Below are positions 15,109-25,055 of a stretch of 64,000 nucleotides of DNA, piece by piece. The DNA comes from UMGS1908 sp964432825 (GTDB taxonomy: Bacteria; Bacillota; Clostridia; Christensenellales; UBA1242), in NCBI GenBank assembly GCA_964432825.1, contig CAYSOX010000003.1, forward strand, positions 1-64,000. The letters run 5' to 3'. The first letter of the stretch is position 1. Every line of letters starts with the position of its first letter. A program made the translations under genes and the position numbers. The notes under the pieces were generated by a model. It worked only from the letters and a program-made list of their open reading frames with translations, was not told where the DNA came from and made no database searches.

Positions 15109-15249
15109 CTATTTTTATATATTAATTTTAATTTATAGAATTTCCTATTACCTAATTGGTGAAAAATGTGTAAGTAAAACCATTTTTTAAGTTCTAAAAA
15201 TTTCCCCTAACTTATCACCCCAAATTATTTCGACTGGTTGTATTAAACT

Positions 15250-15478
15250 GCACTAAAACTCAACTTTTTATATTTTAAAAGGCTGTCACTATTTATCTTG
15301 CCCAATTATATTCTCTAGTACTAACATTTAACTTTTTTTCATTTTTAAGTGTAACTATGATTTATTGTAAAGATTACACCCTTCAACTCCAACACTTAAC
15401 TTGTTTTTATAATTATGTAACCTCTCAATCCATCTTGCCCCATTATATTCTCTAGCACTAAAACTCAACTTTTTATAT
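15250..15478. repeat. Interspersed direct repeats in a gene-free stretch
   Basis: In the 426-bp gap between the GNAT-like gene and rpe, two motifs recur: GCACTAAAACTCAACTTTTT at 15250 and 15455, and ATCTTGCCC(A/C)ATTATATTCTCTAG at 15295 and 15432 (period about 137). Together they suggest a decayed duplication. I see no gene, and no clear terminator for rpe. Confidence 0.65.
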
Positions 15479-15500
15479 GCTAAAAACAAGTTTATTTACT

Positions 15501-16157
15501 TTATCCCTCTAAAAGTTTTATATTTTCTGTTGGGGTGTTAGAATTAAAAATATACGAACCTGAAACTAAAATATCCGCACCTTTAAGTCGTAAAAGTTCG
15601 GCATTTTCACCATTTACACCGCCATCAACTTCCACTTTAATATTAGTTCCCAAAGACTTCACCCAAAAAACTTTTTCTTCTGAGCCTACAATATACTTTT
15701 GACCGCACCGCCCCGGAATAACACTCATAATCAAAACCACATCTGCTAACCCATCTTTTATGATTTTCTCAACCTTTTTCACATCGGTATCAGGATTTAT
15801 GGCAACACCTGCCAAGCAGTTTAACCGCCTAATCTCTTGCAAGGTTTTTTCCAAATCTTTGCAAGCCTCAAAGTGCACCGTTATGATATCGGCTCCCGCT
15901 TCGGCAAATTTTGTTATTTGGTTTTCTGGATTTTCAACCATTAGGTGGCAATCTAAAAGCAAGGTTGTTTTTTTTCTAAGTTTTTTTACAAAATCACAAT
16001 CAAAAGTGAAGTTTGGAACAAAAACACCATCCATAACATCCACATGTAACATTTTCACATTATTCTCTTCAAGTAATTTGATGTTTTTATTCAAAATTTC
16101 TTCATCATTATAATCAATTGCTATTATACTTGGCGAAACCTTTGCTAAATTGAACAT
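15501..16157 (-). CDS. rpe: Ribulose-phosphate 3-epimerase
   Basis: This 218-residue TIM-barrel enzyme interconverts ribulose-5-phosphate and xylulose-5-phosphate in the pentose phosphate pathway. Visible motifs: SPSIIAIDY at the start, HVDVMDGVFVPNFTF (metal His and catalytic Asp), DCHLMVENP, and EVDGGVNGENA (second catalytic Asp). VLIMSVIPGRCGQKY replaces the more usual VNPGFGGQ loop. RBS AGGAG precedes ATG 16157. It follows rlmN by 11 nt; in many Firmicutes prpC-prkC-rsgA lie between these two genes, and here they are absent. Confidence 0.92.
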   Translation of the reverse strand: MFNLAKVSPSIIAIDYNDEEILNKNIKLLEENNVKMLHVDVMDGVFVPNFTFDCDFVKKLRKKTTLLLDCHLMVENPENQITKFAEAGADIITVHFEACKDLEKTLQEIRRLNCLAGVAINPDTDVKKVEKIIKDGLADVVLIMSVIPGRCGQKYIVGSEEKVFWVKSLGTNIKVEVDGGVNGENAELLRLKGADILVSGSYIFNSNTPTENIKLLEG

Positions 16158-16168
16158 AACTTCTCCTA

Positions 16169-17209
16169 TTATTTACCCTCATATCTACGCCTTAATTGAC
16201 CACACGCACCTTCAACATCACTTCCAAGTGTACGCCGTACTGTGGCGCTAACACCACCGCTTTTTACTTTATTAAAGAAATTTTGGATTTGTGTTTCGGT
16301 CAATCCAGTTAAGCCACTTTCCTTTACATAATTATATCTTATAAAATTGAAGTGGCAATCAAACATATGGCTAATTTTTATAATATTTTTTACATCCTCA
16401 TCCGTCGTATTGCAATCCAATAAAATATACTCAAATGCTATACGCTTGTTTGTCTTTTGGTAATAATATTTTAATGCTTCCAGCAAATCATTTACACTAT
16501 AAGCATTTGCAACTTTCATAATTTTTTTCCGAACCACATCCGTTGTTGCATGCAATGACACTGTTAAAGTCATTTTTAAATCCATATTTGTCAATTCATA
16601 AATTTTATCAACCAATCCCGATGTTGAAATGGTAATTTTTCTAGGACTAATATTTAAACTGTTTGGAGACTGCACCAACTTTATAAATTTTACTACATTT
16701 TGGAAATTGTCGAGTGGCTCACCACTTCCCATAAGCACAACATTGGTAACAAGCCTTTCGGTGTTTGTTCCACCTAAATAATTGTTAACCGCTAAAATTT
16801 GCGAGAGTATTTCCCCTGCTGTTAGATTCCGTTTTAATCCGTCAAGCCCACTTGCACAGAATTTACACCCCATTCGACACCCAACCTGTGTTGAAACACA
16901 CAAGGTGTACCCGTATTTATACTTTAAAAGTACACCCTCTATCAAATCTCCCGTTTCTGTTAGTCTATATAAAAACTTTTTCGTCCCATCACTACTACTA
17001 TCAAAACATTTTTCTATCACCAATGGACGGTCCACATATTTTGACTTTAAAAGTTCTCTATCTTCTTTACTTAAATTACTCATCTCATCAAAAGCAACAT
17101 AACTTGTTAACCATTCATATGTTTGAATAGCCCTAAATTTTTTTAACCCCAATTCTAGGAATTTTTCTTTTAATTCTTCTAATGAATAATCTAATAAAAT
17201 CTCTTTCAT
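16169..17209 (-). CDS. rlmN: 23S rRNA/tRNA adenine-C2 methyltransferase RlmN
   Basis: This 346-residue radical SAM enzyme methylates C2 of A2503 in 23S rRNA and A37 in tRNA. The radical SAM cluster motif is CRMGCKFC near residue 105; MGSGEPLDNF and TISTSGL follow; the catalytic cysteine lies in EGACGQLRRRYEGK at the C-terminus. GAGGAAAA precedes ATG 17209. It lies between fmt and rpe, as in the Bacillus fmt-rsmB-rlmN order, but rsmB is missing here. Confidence 0.95.
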   Translation of the reverse strand: MKEILLDYSLEELKEKFLELGLKKFRAIQTYEWLTSYVAFDEMSNLSKEDRELLKSKYVDRPLVIEKCFDSSSDGTKKFLYRLTETGDLIEGVLLKYKYGYTLCVSTQVGCRMGCKFCASGLDGLKRNLTAGEILSQILAVNNYLGGTNTERLVTNVVLMGSGEPLDNFQNVVKFIKLVQSPNSLNISPRKITISTSGLVDKIYELTNMDLKMTLTVSLHATTDVVRKKIMKVANAYSVNDLLEALKYYYQKTNKRIAFEYILLDCNTTDEDVKNIIKISHMFDCHFNFIRYNYVKESGLTGLTETQIQNFFNKVKSGGVSATVRRTLGSDVEGACGQLRRRYEGK

Positions 17210-17226
17210 AAAAATTTTTCCTCAAT

Positions 17227-18225
17227 TTATTTCTTTGTCTTTCCGTTTTTTTCTAAAACTACAGGATTGTTTATCTGAAAATCGTTTGAATATATAAATT
17301 TATCTCCTAGTTTAATCTTTCTGCCATTTAAGATATCCGTTGCACGCAAAACCTTTCCTCCAGGAAATTGCAACTCTGTTAACTCCAAAACACCCTTTCC
17401 GCATTGAACAAACAACCCATTTTTTATACTTGTCGGCTCTACCACTGTACCAACCGGCTCTTTAGTATCTGCCACATCAGACATCTTTGCACGATAGATT
17501 TTGCAAATCTCACCATTTATACAACTAAATGCAATAGGCGAAGGATTTTGCCCCAAAATCTGACACTTAATTTGAGTTGCCGGCTTTTCCCAAACAATTC
17601 TTCCCTCTTCTTTGGAAATACGCTTTGTTACCGTGGCATCTACATGTGATTGCTTTATATATTCAACCGTTCCATTTTCAATTTTATCAAGTGCGGTAAG
17701 CACTAGCCCTGCCCCCAAATTCGCAAGTCTTACAGCAAGTTCGCCATAAGTTTCATTCTCACCAATCGGCAATTTACCCATCAAAATGATATCTCCAGTA
17801 TCAAGCCCGGCTTCCGTTCTCATAATAGTTACACCCGTTTCAGTGCAACCCTTCATAATTGCCGTTTGTATTGGACTTGCTCCTCTAAACTCAGGAAGCA
17901 AACTGCCATGGACATTTATAATTCCATATTTCGGTATATCAATAATCTCTTGCGAAATAATTTGACCATAACTTGCCGTAACCATAATATCTGGTGCCAA
18001 ATTACGGATAGTTTCAACCCCGTCTCGCGAAAGTTTTTCAAATTGCATAATTGGAATATTGTGTTCCAATGCAAATTCTTTTACTGGTGAAAATATTATT
18101 TTTCTGCCTCTATCTTGAACACGGTCGGGCTGAGAAATAATTCCAACAACTTCATGCCTACTTTCAAACAACGCCTTTAATGTCGGTATAGCAAATTCTG
18201 GTGTACCCAAAAATACAATTTTCAT
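17227..18225 (-). CDS. fmt: Methionyl-tRNA formyltransferase
   Basis: This 332-residue enzyme formylates Met-tRNA(fMet) with 10-formyltetrahydrofolate for initiation. The N-terminal Rossmann-like domain begins FLGTPEFAIPTL; the catalytic region NVHGSLLPEFRGASPIQTAI holds the Asn-His of the family; the C-terminal domain is the OB-like tRNA-binding part. It is coupled to def (4-nt gap), the deformylase that removes the group later. GGGAGGGAGA precedes the ATG. Confidence 0.95.
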   Translation of the reverse strand: MKIVFLGTPEFAIPTLKALFESRHEVVGIISQPDRVQDRGRKIIFSPVKEFALEHNIPIMQFEKLSRDGVETIRNLAPDIMVTASYGQIISQEIIDIPKYGIINVHGSLLPEFRGASPIQTAIMKGCTETGVTIMRTEAGLDTGDIILMGKLPIGENETYGELAVRLANLGAGLVLTALDKIENGTVEYIKQSHVDATVTKRISKEEGRIVWEKPATQIKCQILGQNPSPIAFSCINGEICKIYRAKMSDVADTKEPVGTVVEPTSIKNGLFVQCGKGVLELTELQFPGGKVLRATDILNGRKIKLGDKFIYSNDFQINNPVVLEKNGKTKK

Positions 18226-18228
18226 AAT

Positions 18229-18708
18229 TTATCTCCCTCCCTTCTTTGGTTCGTCAATAACTTTATCTATAAACAATATACCATCCAAGTGGTCACTTTC
18301 ATGTGCGACCGCTTTTGCCGAAAAACCCGTAAAAGTTCTTGTAAATTTTTTGCCATATCTATCAAAGGCATTAATAACAACGACATTTGGTCGCTTTACC
18401 ATCCCATAATATTTAGGAACACTTAAACATCCCTCTTCTAAAATAGGACAACTTCCACTAACTTCTACAATTTCGGGATTTACAAACTCAACAAATTCTT
18501 CGTTTTCATCAAATGCTATAAAAACTCTTTTTAACACGCCTACTTGAACAGCACTTAGCCCCGCACCATTTGCCTTTCGGACGGTATCCAACATATCATC
18601 CAACAATTGATGAAGGCGTTCGTCAAAATTTTCAACTACCCTAGATTTTTTTCTTAAAAATTCCAAATCTTCAGGCTTGTCAATTGTTAATATCTTTCTT
18701 ATTGCCAT
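18229..18708 (-). CDS. def: Peptide deformylase
   Basis: This 159-residue metalloenzyme removes the N-formyl group from nascent proteins. The three motifs are GAGLSAVQVG (usually GxGLAAxQ), EEGCLSVP with the metal Cys, and HESDHLDG with the metal His residues and catalytic Glu. It starts 4 nt after the priA stop, using GAGGTGA as ribosome binding site, and runs into fmt. Confidence 0.94.
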   Translation of the reverse strand: MAIRKILTIDKPEDLEFLRKKSRVVENFDERLHQLLDDMLDTVRKANGAGLSAVQVGVLKRVFIAFDENEEFVEFVNPEIVEVSGSCPILEEGCLSVPKYYGMVKRPNVVVINAFDRYGKKFTRTFTGFSAKAVAHESDHLDGILFIDKVIDEPKKGGR

Positions 18709-18712
18709 ATAA

Positions 18713-20920
18713 TCACCTCAAATCCAATGCATTTACTTCTATAAATGTCTGAACATTTTTTTGCTTATTTTCTCTATCTATATTAAACAATTCTTGCACC
18801 ACTTGACTTTCAAACTTCGGCTCTAACCTCATTATGATTTGGTATCTAAACTTTTTCATAATTCTAGAAAGTGGCGAACGCATCTTGTTTAAATAAATAA
18901 ATGCTTGCGGATATTTTTCTTTTAATTTTAATACACTATTATAATACACTTTTAATTGCTCAATTGCAAGACTATTTTCCTCACTCGTGAATAATATTCT
19001 CACAATTGTGGAAAATGGAGGAAATTTTGTAACTTCTCGAATGTTAATTTCTTTTTTAAAAAAAGCCAAATAATCATAATCTTTTGCCATATTATACACA
19101 TAATGATTTGGTGAATAACTTTGCAAAATCACCACTCCATTTTTATCGGCTCGACCCGCTCTCCCAGCAACTTGAGTTACAAGTGCAAAAGTTCTTTCTG
19201 TTGCAAGGTACGATGTTTGATATAAAGCAAGGTCACTTTCTAAAATACCAACCAAAGTAACCGACGGAAAGTCGTGACCCTTTGCAACCATTTGAGTTCC
19301 TACCAAAACTTGTGCTTCTTTATTTCTAAACTTTGCCAAAATATTTTTGTGTGCATCTTTAGTTTTTGTAACATCATTATCTAATCTTAAAACCTTAACA
19401 TCAGGAAAAAGGCTTTGCAACTCTTCCACAACTCTCTCCGTTCCAATTGAACCATACTTAATGTTATCACTATGGCACTCCGGACACTCACTAAACACCT
19501 TAAACCTATTTCCACAATAATGGCATTTTAAGGCATTTTCTTCTTTATGTAATGATAACGACACATCACAGTCGGGACATTTTGCGACCCAGCCACACTC
19601 TCTGCACTGCACAAAAGAGGCAAAACCCCGCCTATTAATAAACAATATTGCTTGATTCCCATTTTTTATGCATTTCTCTAATTCCACTTTTAAAGCATTA
19701 GAAAATATACCATTGTTGCCAAGCCTTACCTCTCTTCCCATATCAATAATATTAATTTGGGGCAAGGTTTGACCATTTACACGCTCTAACATTTCAATTA
19801 ATTTATATTCACCACTTAAAGCCTTGCTGTATGAAACCATAGAAGGTGTTGCACTTCCAAGTATTAAAATAGAATCATTATATTTTGCTCTAAATTCCGC
19901 AACCTTACTTGTAACATAGCGTGGATGAGACTCGCTGAAATATGAGCCATCATGTTCCTCATCCATAATTATAACTCCAAGATTTTGAATGGGGCAAAAC
20001 ACCGCCGACCGCGCACCAATAACTATCCTTGCTTCACCTAGTAGAATTCTTTTCCATTCATCAAATCTTTCTCCTGCACTTAATCCACTATGAAGCAACG
20101 CAACAGTATCCCCAAACCTTGCTCTAAAGTTTAATAACACTTGCGGAGTTAATGATATTTCAGGAACTAAAACCATTGCATTTTTTCCGTCTTGAATAAC
20201 CTGCTTAATAACATTCATATAAACTTCGGTCTTTCCAGAACCTGTTATTCCGTGCAATAAATATTTCCCCGACCTATCCGCCAAAATGCTATCTACCGCG
20301 CGTTGTTGCAAATTTGTTAATACAATATTTTTCTTGTTTTGTTCTTCGTCGTCATTATATGGGGTTCGGTTTATATGCAAAAAATCAACATCTACCAAAC
20401 CTAAATCTTTCAATTTACGAAGTGGCGAATTACCAAACTTTTTATTTAAAAAACTTTGTTCGACGCCATTAAAATTATCCACCAAAAAGTCAATCAATCC
20501 CAACATTGCAGTAGCATTTTTCTTTAAGGTTAATTTGTATGCGGAAATTTCTGCTAAGTTTTTAGGCTTTATGATTGTTTTAAATACATCTCCCACCTTT
20601 CCACTTCTAAGTTCTGGAGGCAAAAACAATCTAATGCAATCGGCATAACCTATATAAAAAGTGTCTTTCATAAACTTTGCAAGTTCTAACTGTTCGGTTG
20701 TGACAACTGCCATTGGGTCTAGTGGTGAAACGATTGATTTTAATTTTTTTACATCATAATCCGTTTCATCTGTAATTGAAATAATTAAACCTTCAATTTT
20801 TCGGTTGCCAAAAGGGACGAGAACTCTTTGTCCAACTACATAAGACTCATCCATTAAATAATCAAAAATTTTATCAATATTTGAACTTGCTATATCAACA
20901 ATAACTTTCGCAATTTGCAC
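18713..20920 (-). CDS. priA: Primosomal replication restart helicase PriA
   Basis: This 735-residue superfamily 2 helicase reloads the replisome at stalled forks. It shows the N-terminal 3'-DNA-binding domain, Walker A GITGSGKTEVY, Walker B MDEEHDGSYFSE, the zinc-binding cysteines CRECGWVAKCPDC and CHYCGNRFKVFSECPEC, and helicase motifs GTQMVAKGHDFP and QVAGRAGR. The start is GTG 20920, with GAGGAT upstream. coaBC, usually between rpoZ and priA, is absent; a terminator separates rpoZ from priA. Confidence 0.95.
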   Translation of the reverse strand: MQIAKVIVDIASSNIDKIFDYLMDESYVVGQRVLVPFGNRKIEGLIISITDETDYDVKKLKSIVSPLDPMAVVTTEQLELAKFMKDTFYIGYADCIRLFLPPELRSGKVGDVFKTIIKPKNLAEISAYKLTLKKNATAMLGLIDFLVDNFNGVEQSFLNKKFGNSPLRKLKDLGLVDVDFLHINRTPYNDDEEQNKKNIVLTNLQQRAVDSILADRSGKYLLHGITGSGKTEVYMNVIKQVIQDGKNAMVLVPEISLTPQVLLNFRARFGDTVALLHSGLSAGERFDEWKRILLGEARIVIGARSAVFCPIQNLGVIIMDEEHDGSYFSESHPRYVTSKVAEFRAKYNDSILILGSATPSMVSYSKALSGEYKLIEMLERVNGQTLPQINIIDMGREVRLGNNGIFSNALKVELEKCIKNGNQAILFINRRGFASFVQCRECGWVAKCPDCDVSLSLHKEENALKCHYCGNRFKVFSECPECHSDNIKYGSIGTERVVEELQSLFPDVKVLRLDNDVTKTKDAHKNILAKFRNKEAQVLVGTQMVAKGHDFPSVTLVGILESDLALYQTSYLATERTFALVTQVAGRAGRADKNGVVILQSYSPNHYVYNMAKDYDYLAFFKKEINIREVTKFPPFSTIVRILFTSEENSLAIEQLKVYYNSVLKLKEKYPQAFIYLNKMRSPLSRIMKKFRYQIIMRLEPKFESQVVQELFNIDRENKQKNVQTFIEVNALDLR

Positions 20921-20934
20921 TAAATTTTATCCTC

Positions 20935-20974
20935 ACAAAAATTAAAGGGTTGGTGTAAATTTTTACTCCAACCC
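20935..20974 (-). terminator. Terminator between rpoZ and priA
   Basis: Minus-strand GGGTTGG...CCAACCC stem (20947-20974), extended by GTAAA/TTTAC, followed by TTTAATTTTTG. It would end the rpoZ transcript, leaving priA to partial read-through or its own promoter. Confidence 0.8.
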
Positions 20975-20982
20975 GTAAATAC

Positions 20983-21192
20983 TTATTTGTCTGCATCTTC
21001 TGGCATTTTGATTACTCCATCCCAGAATTCTTGTGCTGCAACACTTACAGGCTTAGCCTGACGATGTTCATTGAAGAAATCAACTCGAGAAATTGAAATT
21101 TCTTTAGCACGCTTAGCAACCAAAACGGATAAAGCATATTTATTCCCCGCTTTATCAATTAATTTATCTACTTGTGGTTGATTTAATGACAT
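20983..21192 (-). CDS. rpoZ: RNA polymerase omega subunit
   Basis: The 69-residue product starts MSLNQPQVDKLIDKAGNKY and continues LSVLVAKRAKEIS, the conserved omega core that wraps the beta' C-terminus and helps assemble RNA polymerase. I start it at ATG 21192, where AAGGAGA lies 9 nt upstream; a longer frame from 21234 lacks support. It has its own promoter (21223-21252) and terminator. gmk, usually just upstream, is missing. Confidence 0.9.
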   Translation of the reverse strand: MSLNQPQVDKLIDKAGNKYALSVLVAKRAKEISISRVDFFNEHRQAKPVSVAAQEFWDGVIKMPEDADK

Positions 21193-21222
21193 AAAACAAT
21201 ATCTCCTTATCTTTACTTCATA

Positions 21223-21252
21223 AGTATAACACATTTTGAGCAGTTTTTACAA
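21223..21252 (-). promoter_or_regulatory. Sigma-A promoter of rpoZ
   Basis: Minus-strand TTGTAA (21247-21252), 18-nt spacer, TATACT (21223-21228), about 25 nt before the RBS of rpoZ. Confidence 0.7.
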
Positions 21253-21275
21253 CCAAATTTTATAATTATTTTTTA

Positions 21276-22157
21276 TTATTCAACATTTCTTATTTGTTCT
21301 TTTATTGACTCGACAATATTCTTTGCTTCAATAACCAAATTTGAAATATTTACACTACTAGCCTTAGACCCTGTCGTGTTTACCTCTCTTGTCAATTCTT
21401 GAGTTAAAAATTCCAACTGCTTACCGCAAGGCAAATCTGCAACAATCAACTTTTTAAATTGAGCAATGTGAGAATTTAATCTAACCAATTCTTCACTAAT
21501 ATCGTATTTGTCAACAAAAAATGCGACTTCATTTAATAATTTGGATTCATCAATTTCAACTTCGCCCAAGGCTTCTTGTATTCGTTTTGTTAATTTTTGT
21601 TTATATTCGTCTACCGCAAGAGGCACTTGTTTTTCTATATTTTTAACCACTTCTTCCAACGAATTAATTTTAGAGGTTAAATCCCTTTGCAAATTTTCAC
21701 CCTCAATTTTGCTCATTTCTAATAAATTATATACCGCATTTTGAGTTGCTTTTTCAAATAAAGCACTCGTTTCTTCATCAAATTCAGCAATACGCGGAAC
21801 AATCTTCATAACCTCATTAATTTTTAACAAATCGGTCGCATCCATCTCGCAAGGAAGCCCAAATCGTTTTGAAAGTGCAAAACCTGCAAGACACACCTTT
21901 TCTGCCAAACTTTCATCTAAATTGATATCGTAATCCGACTCACCTGTTATTTGTGAAACTTTAATCCTGCACTCAACATTTCCTCGTGAAAGATTCTCTT
22001 TGATAACTGATTGAACAACATTTTCAAACCCTGAATAACTTCTTGGCATATTTGTTGTAATATCTAAAAATTTTCCGTTTACACTTTTAACCTCTAGTTG
22101 AACACATAAATTATCATTACTTACAAAACTAGCACCAAAACCCGTCATACTTCTCAT
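21276..22157 (-). CDS. yicC: YicC/YloC-family endoribonuclease
   Basis: This 293-residue protein begins MRSMTGFG, the hallmark of the YicC family, and carries LEVKSVNGKFLDI, RGNVECRIKV and the C-terminal LEFLTQELTREVNTTGSKA. E. coli YicC is an endoribonuclease acting in small RNA turnover; YloC of Bacillus is the counterpart and lies in the same gmk-rpoZ neighbourhood. Here remA and gmk, its usual neighbours, are not present. GGGGTGAAG precedes ATG 22157. Confidence 0.9.
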   Translation of the reverse strand: MRSMTGFGASFVSNDNLCVQLEVKSVNGKFLDITTNMPRSYSGFENVVQSVIKENLSRGNVECRIKVSQITGESDYDINLDESLAEKVCLAGFALSKRFGLPCEMDATDLLKINEVMKIVPRIAEFDEETSALFEKATQNAVYNLLEMSKIEGENLQRDLTSKINSLEEVVKNIEKQVPLAVDEYKQKLTKRIQEALGEVEIDESKLLNEVAFFVDKYDISEELVRLNSHIAQFKKLIVADLPCGKQLEFLTQELTREVNTTGSKASSVNISNLVIEAKNIVESIKEQIRNVE

Positions 22158-22176
22158 AAAACTTCACCCCTTAACC

Positions 22177-23607
22177 TTAACTTAAATGCTTAAGTAAAAA
22201 TTCATTAACCTTAGTTGAATTTGCTTGACCCTTTGTGGCCTTCATAACTTGCCCTACAAAGAACGCAAAAGCCTTTTTGTTTCCATTTTTATAATCTTGA
22301 ACACATTTTTCGTTGTTTTTAATTATCTCCACAACTAAATTTTCTAAATCATCATCGTTGCTTTCTAATTTTAAGCCTTTTTCTTCTATGATTTGTTCGG
22401 TTGTAAAATCTGAGCCCCAAAGTTCCAACAAAATGGTTCTTGCCCCGGCTTGGCTAATTTCGTCATTTTCAAGTTTCATTAACATTTTTGCAAACTCTTG
22501 AGGGTCAACAGGAATAGTCACCTCATCCATCAACTCTGCATTTATTTTCTTATTTATTTCGGAAATTATCCAGTTTGCAATCTTTTTAGGCTTGTTATAA
22601 TGCTTTGCAACTTCAAAGAAAAATTTATAAGTCTCTTCGCTTTTTGCTATTAAATTTGCATCATATTCATTTAAGCCATATTCACTTACAAGCTTTTCTT
22701 TAATTTCTCGAGGGAGTGGTGGAATTGACGCCTTAATTTCTGCAATCATTTCATCCGTTAGTGTTGTTTGTGCGATATCTGGTTCAGGCATATATCTATA
22801 ATCTTTTGCCCCTTCCTTACTTCTCATTGAAAAGTTTTCATTTTTTTCGTCATCCCAACGCCTTGTTTCTGGCAATATTTTTTCGCCATCATTAAGCAAT
22901 TCGGTTTGACGCTTAATTTCATACCTTATTGCTCTTTCAATAGCCTTAAATGAGTTTATGTTTTTCATTTCAACTTTAACGCCATATTCACTTTGCCCTA
23001 AAGGTCGTAAACTTACATTTACATCACATCTTAACGACCCTTGTTCCATCTTTACATCCGAAACACCTGAGAACTTTGCAAGTTCTTTAAGGGTTTCAAC
23101 ATAGTTTATCGCCTCTTCAACACTTCGCATATCAGGTTCAGAAACAATTTCAATCAACGGAACACCACCACGGTTATAATCAACATAAGTTTCCCCCGTG
23201 AAACTAGAGTGAATCAACTTTCCAGCATCTTCTTCTAGATGGATTTGGTGAATTCTAATTTTCTTCAAATTACCCTTATTATCTTGCACCTCAACAAAAC
23301 CATTTCGACATATAGGTGTGGCATCTTGTGTTATTTGATAAGATTTTGAAAGGTCAGGATAAAAATAATGTTTTCTATCAAACCCAAATTTTTTGGTGAT
23401 TTCACAATTGGTAATAAGTCCCATAATTACAGCCTTTTTAACCGCCTCTTTATTAACCCTTGGAAGAGCCCCCGGAAGACCTATACAAACTGGACAACAA
23501 TGGGAGTTTTGTTCGCCACCAAACTCATTTATGCATGAACAAAAAACTTTTGTTTTGGTATTTAACTCTATATGGGTTTCAAGCCCAATAACAACTTCGT
23601 ATTCCAT
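22177..23607 (-). CDS. gatB: Asp-tRNA(Asn)/Glu-tRNA(Gln) amidotransferase subunit B
   Basis: This 476-residue subunit binds the mischarged tRNA and phosphorylates its side chain. Motifs: VIGLETHIELNTKTKVFC, CPVCIGLPGALP (zinc site with the earlier cysteines), DLSKSYQITQ, DYNRGGVPLIEIVSEPD, and a C-terminal YqeY-like tail domain (EFLLKHLS end). It overlaps the gatA stop by one base (TAATG). Confidence 0.96.
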   Translation of the reverse strand: MEYEVVIGLETHIELNTKTKVFCSCINEFGGEQNSHCCPVCIGLPGALPRVNKEAVKKAVIMGLITNCEITKKFGFDRKHYFYPDLSKSYQITQDATPICRNGFVEVQDNKGNLKKIRIHQIHLEEDAGKLIHSSFTGETYVDYNRGGVPLIEIVSEPDMRSVEEAINYVETLKELAKFSGVSDVKMEQGSLRCDVNVSLRPLGQSEYGVKVEMKNINSFKAIERAIRYEIKRQTELLNDGEKILPETRRWDDEKNENFSMRSKEGAKDYRYMPEPDIAQTTLTDEMIAEIKASIPPLPREIKEKLVSEYGLNEYDANLIAKSEETYKFFFEVAKHYNKPKKIANWIISEINKKINAELMDEVTIPVDPQEFAKMLMKLENDEISQAGARTILLELWGSDFTTEQIIEEKGLKLESNDDDLENLVVEIIKNNEKCVQDYKNGNKKAFAFFVGQVMKATKGQANSTKVNEFLLKHLS

Positions 23608-25046
23608 TAGTTTTCTCCTCTATTTTTCCTTTCATAAAATTCACTTAACGCATAAAGTGTAGACTCCTTCCAATGGTCGGCAATAAGTTGACAACCTATT
23701 GGCATACCATCACTATTTTTGCCCACTGGGAAAGAAATTGCAGGACTACCTACAATATTTACAGGTACGGTATAAATATCTGCAAGATACATATCAAGCG
23801 GTGTAGACTTTTCACCAAACTTAAATGCAACCGTTGGTGCAACAGGTGAAATTATTGCATCCACCTTTGAAAATGCATCACTAAATTCCTTTTTTATAAT
23901 GTTTCGAACTCTCTCTGCTTTTTTATAATAAGCATCATAATAAGACGCACTTAAAACAAAGTTGCCCATCATAATACGGCGTTTTACTTCCGCACCAAAG
24001 CCTTCTGTTCGGCTTTTATAATACATATCAATAAGACCGCTGTAATTTTTCGCACGAGTAGTATATTTAATACCATCAAATCTTGAAAGGTTGCTTGCAG
24101 CCTCTGCCGAACTTAAAATGTAATATACCGCCAAACTTTTATCAATATTTGGAAGGCTAATATCTACAATTTCCGCACCATTTTCTCTATAAAAATCTAT
24201 AGTTTTTTGAATGGCTGATTTAACTTCATCATTCATCCCTAATGCAAAAAATTCTTTTGCAACACCTATTTTCATACCCTTAATGCTATCAACGAAACTT
24301 TCAGAAAACTTTTTATCTGTACGCAAGCTTGTAGTATCATCCATTTCATCGTATCCTGAAATTACATCCAATAAACTTGCATTATCTTTTACATTTTGAG
24401 TAATAGGTCCAACTTGGTCTAGTGACGAACCAAAAGCAACAACTCCGTATCTTGAAACTCTTCCATAAGTAGGCTTTATACCAACCACACCGCAAAAACT
24501 TGCAGGTTGACGAATAGACCCACCAGTATCTGTTCCTAAACTACAAGGAGCAAGCCCGCCCGAAACGACTGCAGCACTCCCACTACTTGACCCACCAGTT
24601 ACATAATCATTATTGATAGGGTTTAAAGTTTTTCCATAAGCACTATTTTCACCTGAGCCACCCATAGCAAACTCATCCATATTTGCCTTACCAATTATTA
24701 CAAATCCAGCATCTAATAATTTTTTTGTTACCGTTGCATTATAAGGTGCAACATAATTTTCTAAAAACTTTGATGCACAAGTAGTCTTTAATTCGGTTGT
24801 AGAAATATTATCTTTTAAGATAATTGGAACGCCTTCATACTCTCTTACCTTTCCACTTTTTACATTTTCATCACATTGCTTTGCATAGTTTAGTGCTTTT
24901 TCTCTATCAAAATAAAGCACCGCATTTAAATGTTTATTATCTTCAATTTTTGTTAAAAAAGCATCAACAACATCCACACTTTTGTATTCACCACTTTTAA
25001 TTTTAGATGCTAAATCCAACATAGTTTCATCAATATATTTTTCCAT
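23607..25046 (-). CDS. gatA: Asp-tRNA(Asn)/Glu-tRNA(Gln) amidotransferase subunit A
   Basis: This 479-residue amidase supplies ammonia from glutamine. The Ser-cisSer-Lys triad is visible: Lys in IILKDNIST, Ser in GGSSSGSAAVVSGG, and the nucleophile Ser in DTGGSIRQPASFCG. It is second in the gatC-gatA-gatB order, 9 nt after gatC. Its presence means that Gln-tRNA and/or Asn-tRNA are made by transamidation in this organism. Confidence 0.96.
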   Translation of the reverse strand: MEKYIDETMLDLASKIKSGEYKSVDVVDAFLTKIEDNKHLNAVLYFDREKALNYAKQCDENVKSGKVREYEGVPIILKDNISTTELKTTCASKFLENYVAPYNATVTKKLLDAGFVIIGKANMDEFAMGGSGENSAYGKTLNPINNDYVTGGSSSGSAAVVSGGLAPCSLGTDTGGSIRQPASFCGVVGIKPTYGRVSRYGVVAFGSSLDQVGPITQNVKDNASLLDVISGYDEMDDTTSLRTDKKFSESFVDSIKGMKIGVAKEFFALGMNDEVKSAIQKTIDFYRENGAEIVDISLPNIDKSLAVYYILSSAEAASNLSRFDGIKYTTRAKNYSGLIDMYYKSRTEGFGAEVKRRIMMGNFVLSASYYDAYYKKAERVRNIIKKEFSDAFSKVDAIISPVAPTVAFKFGEKSTPLDMYLADIYTVPVNIVGSPAISFPVGKNSDGMPIGCQLIADHWKESTLYALSEFYERKNRGEN

Positions 25047-25055
25047 ATCGCACTC

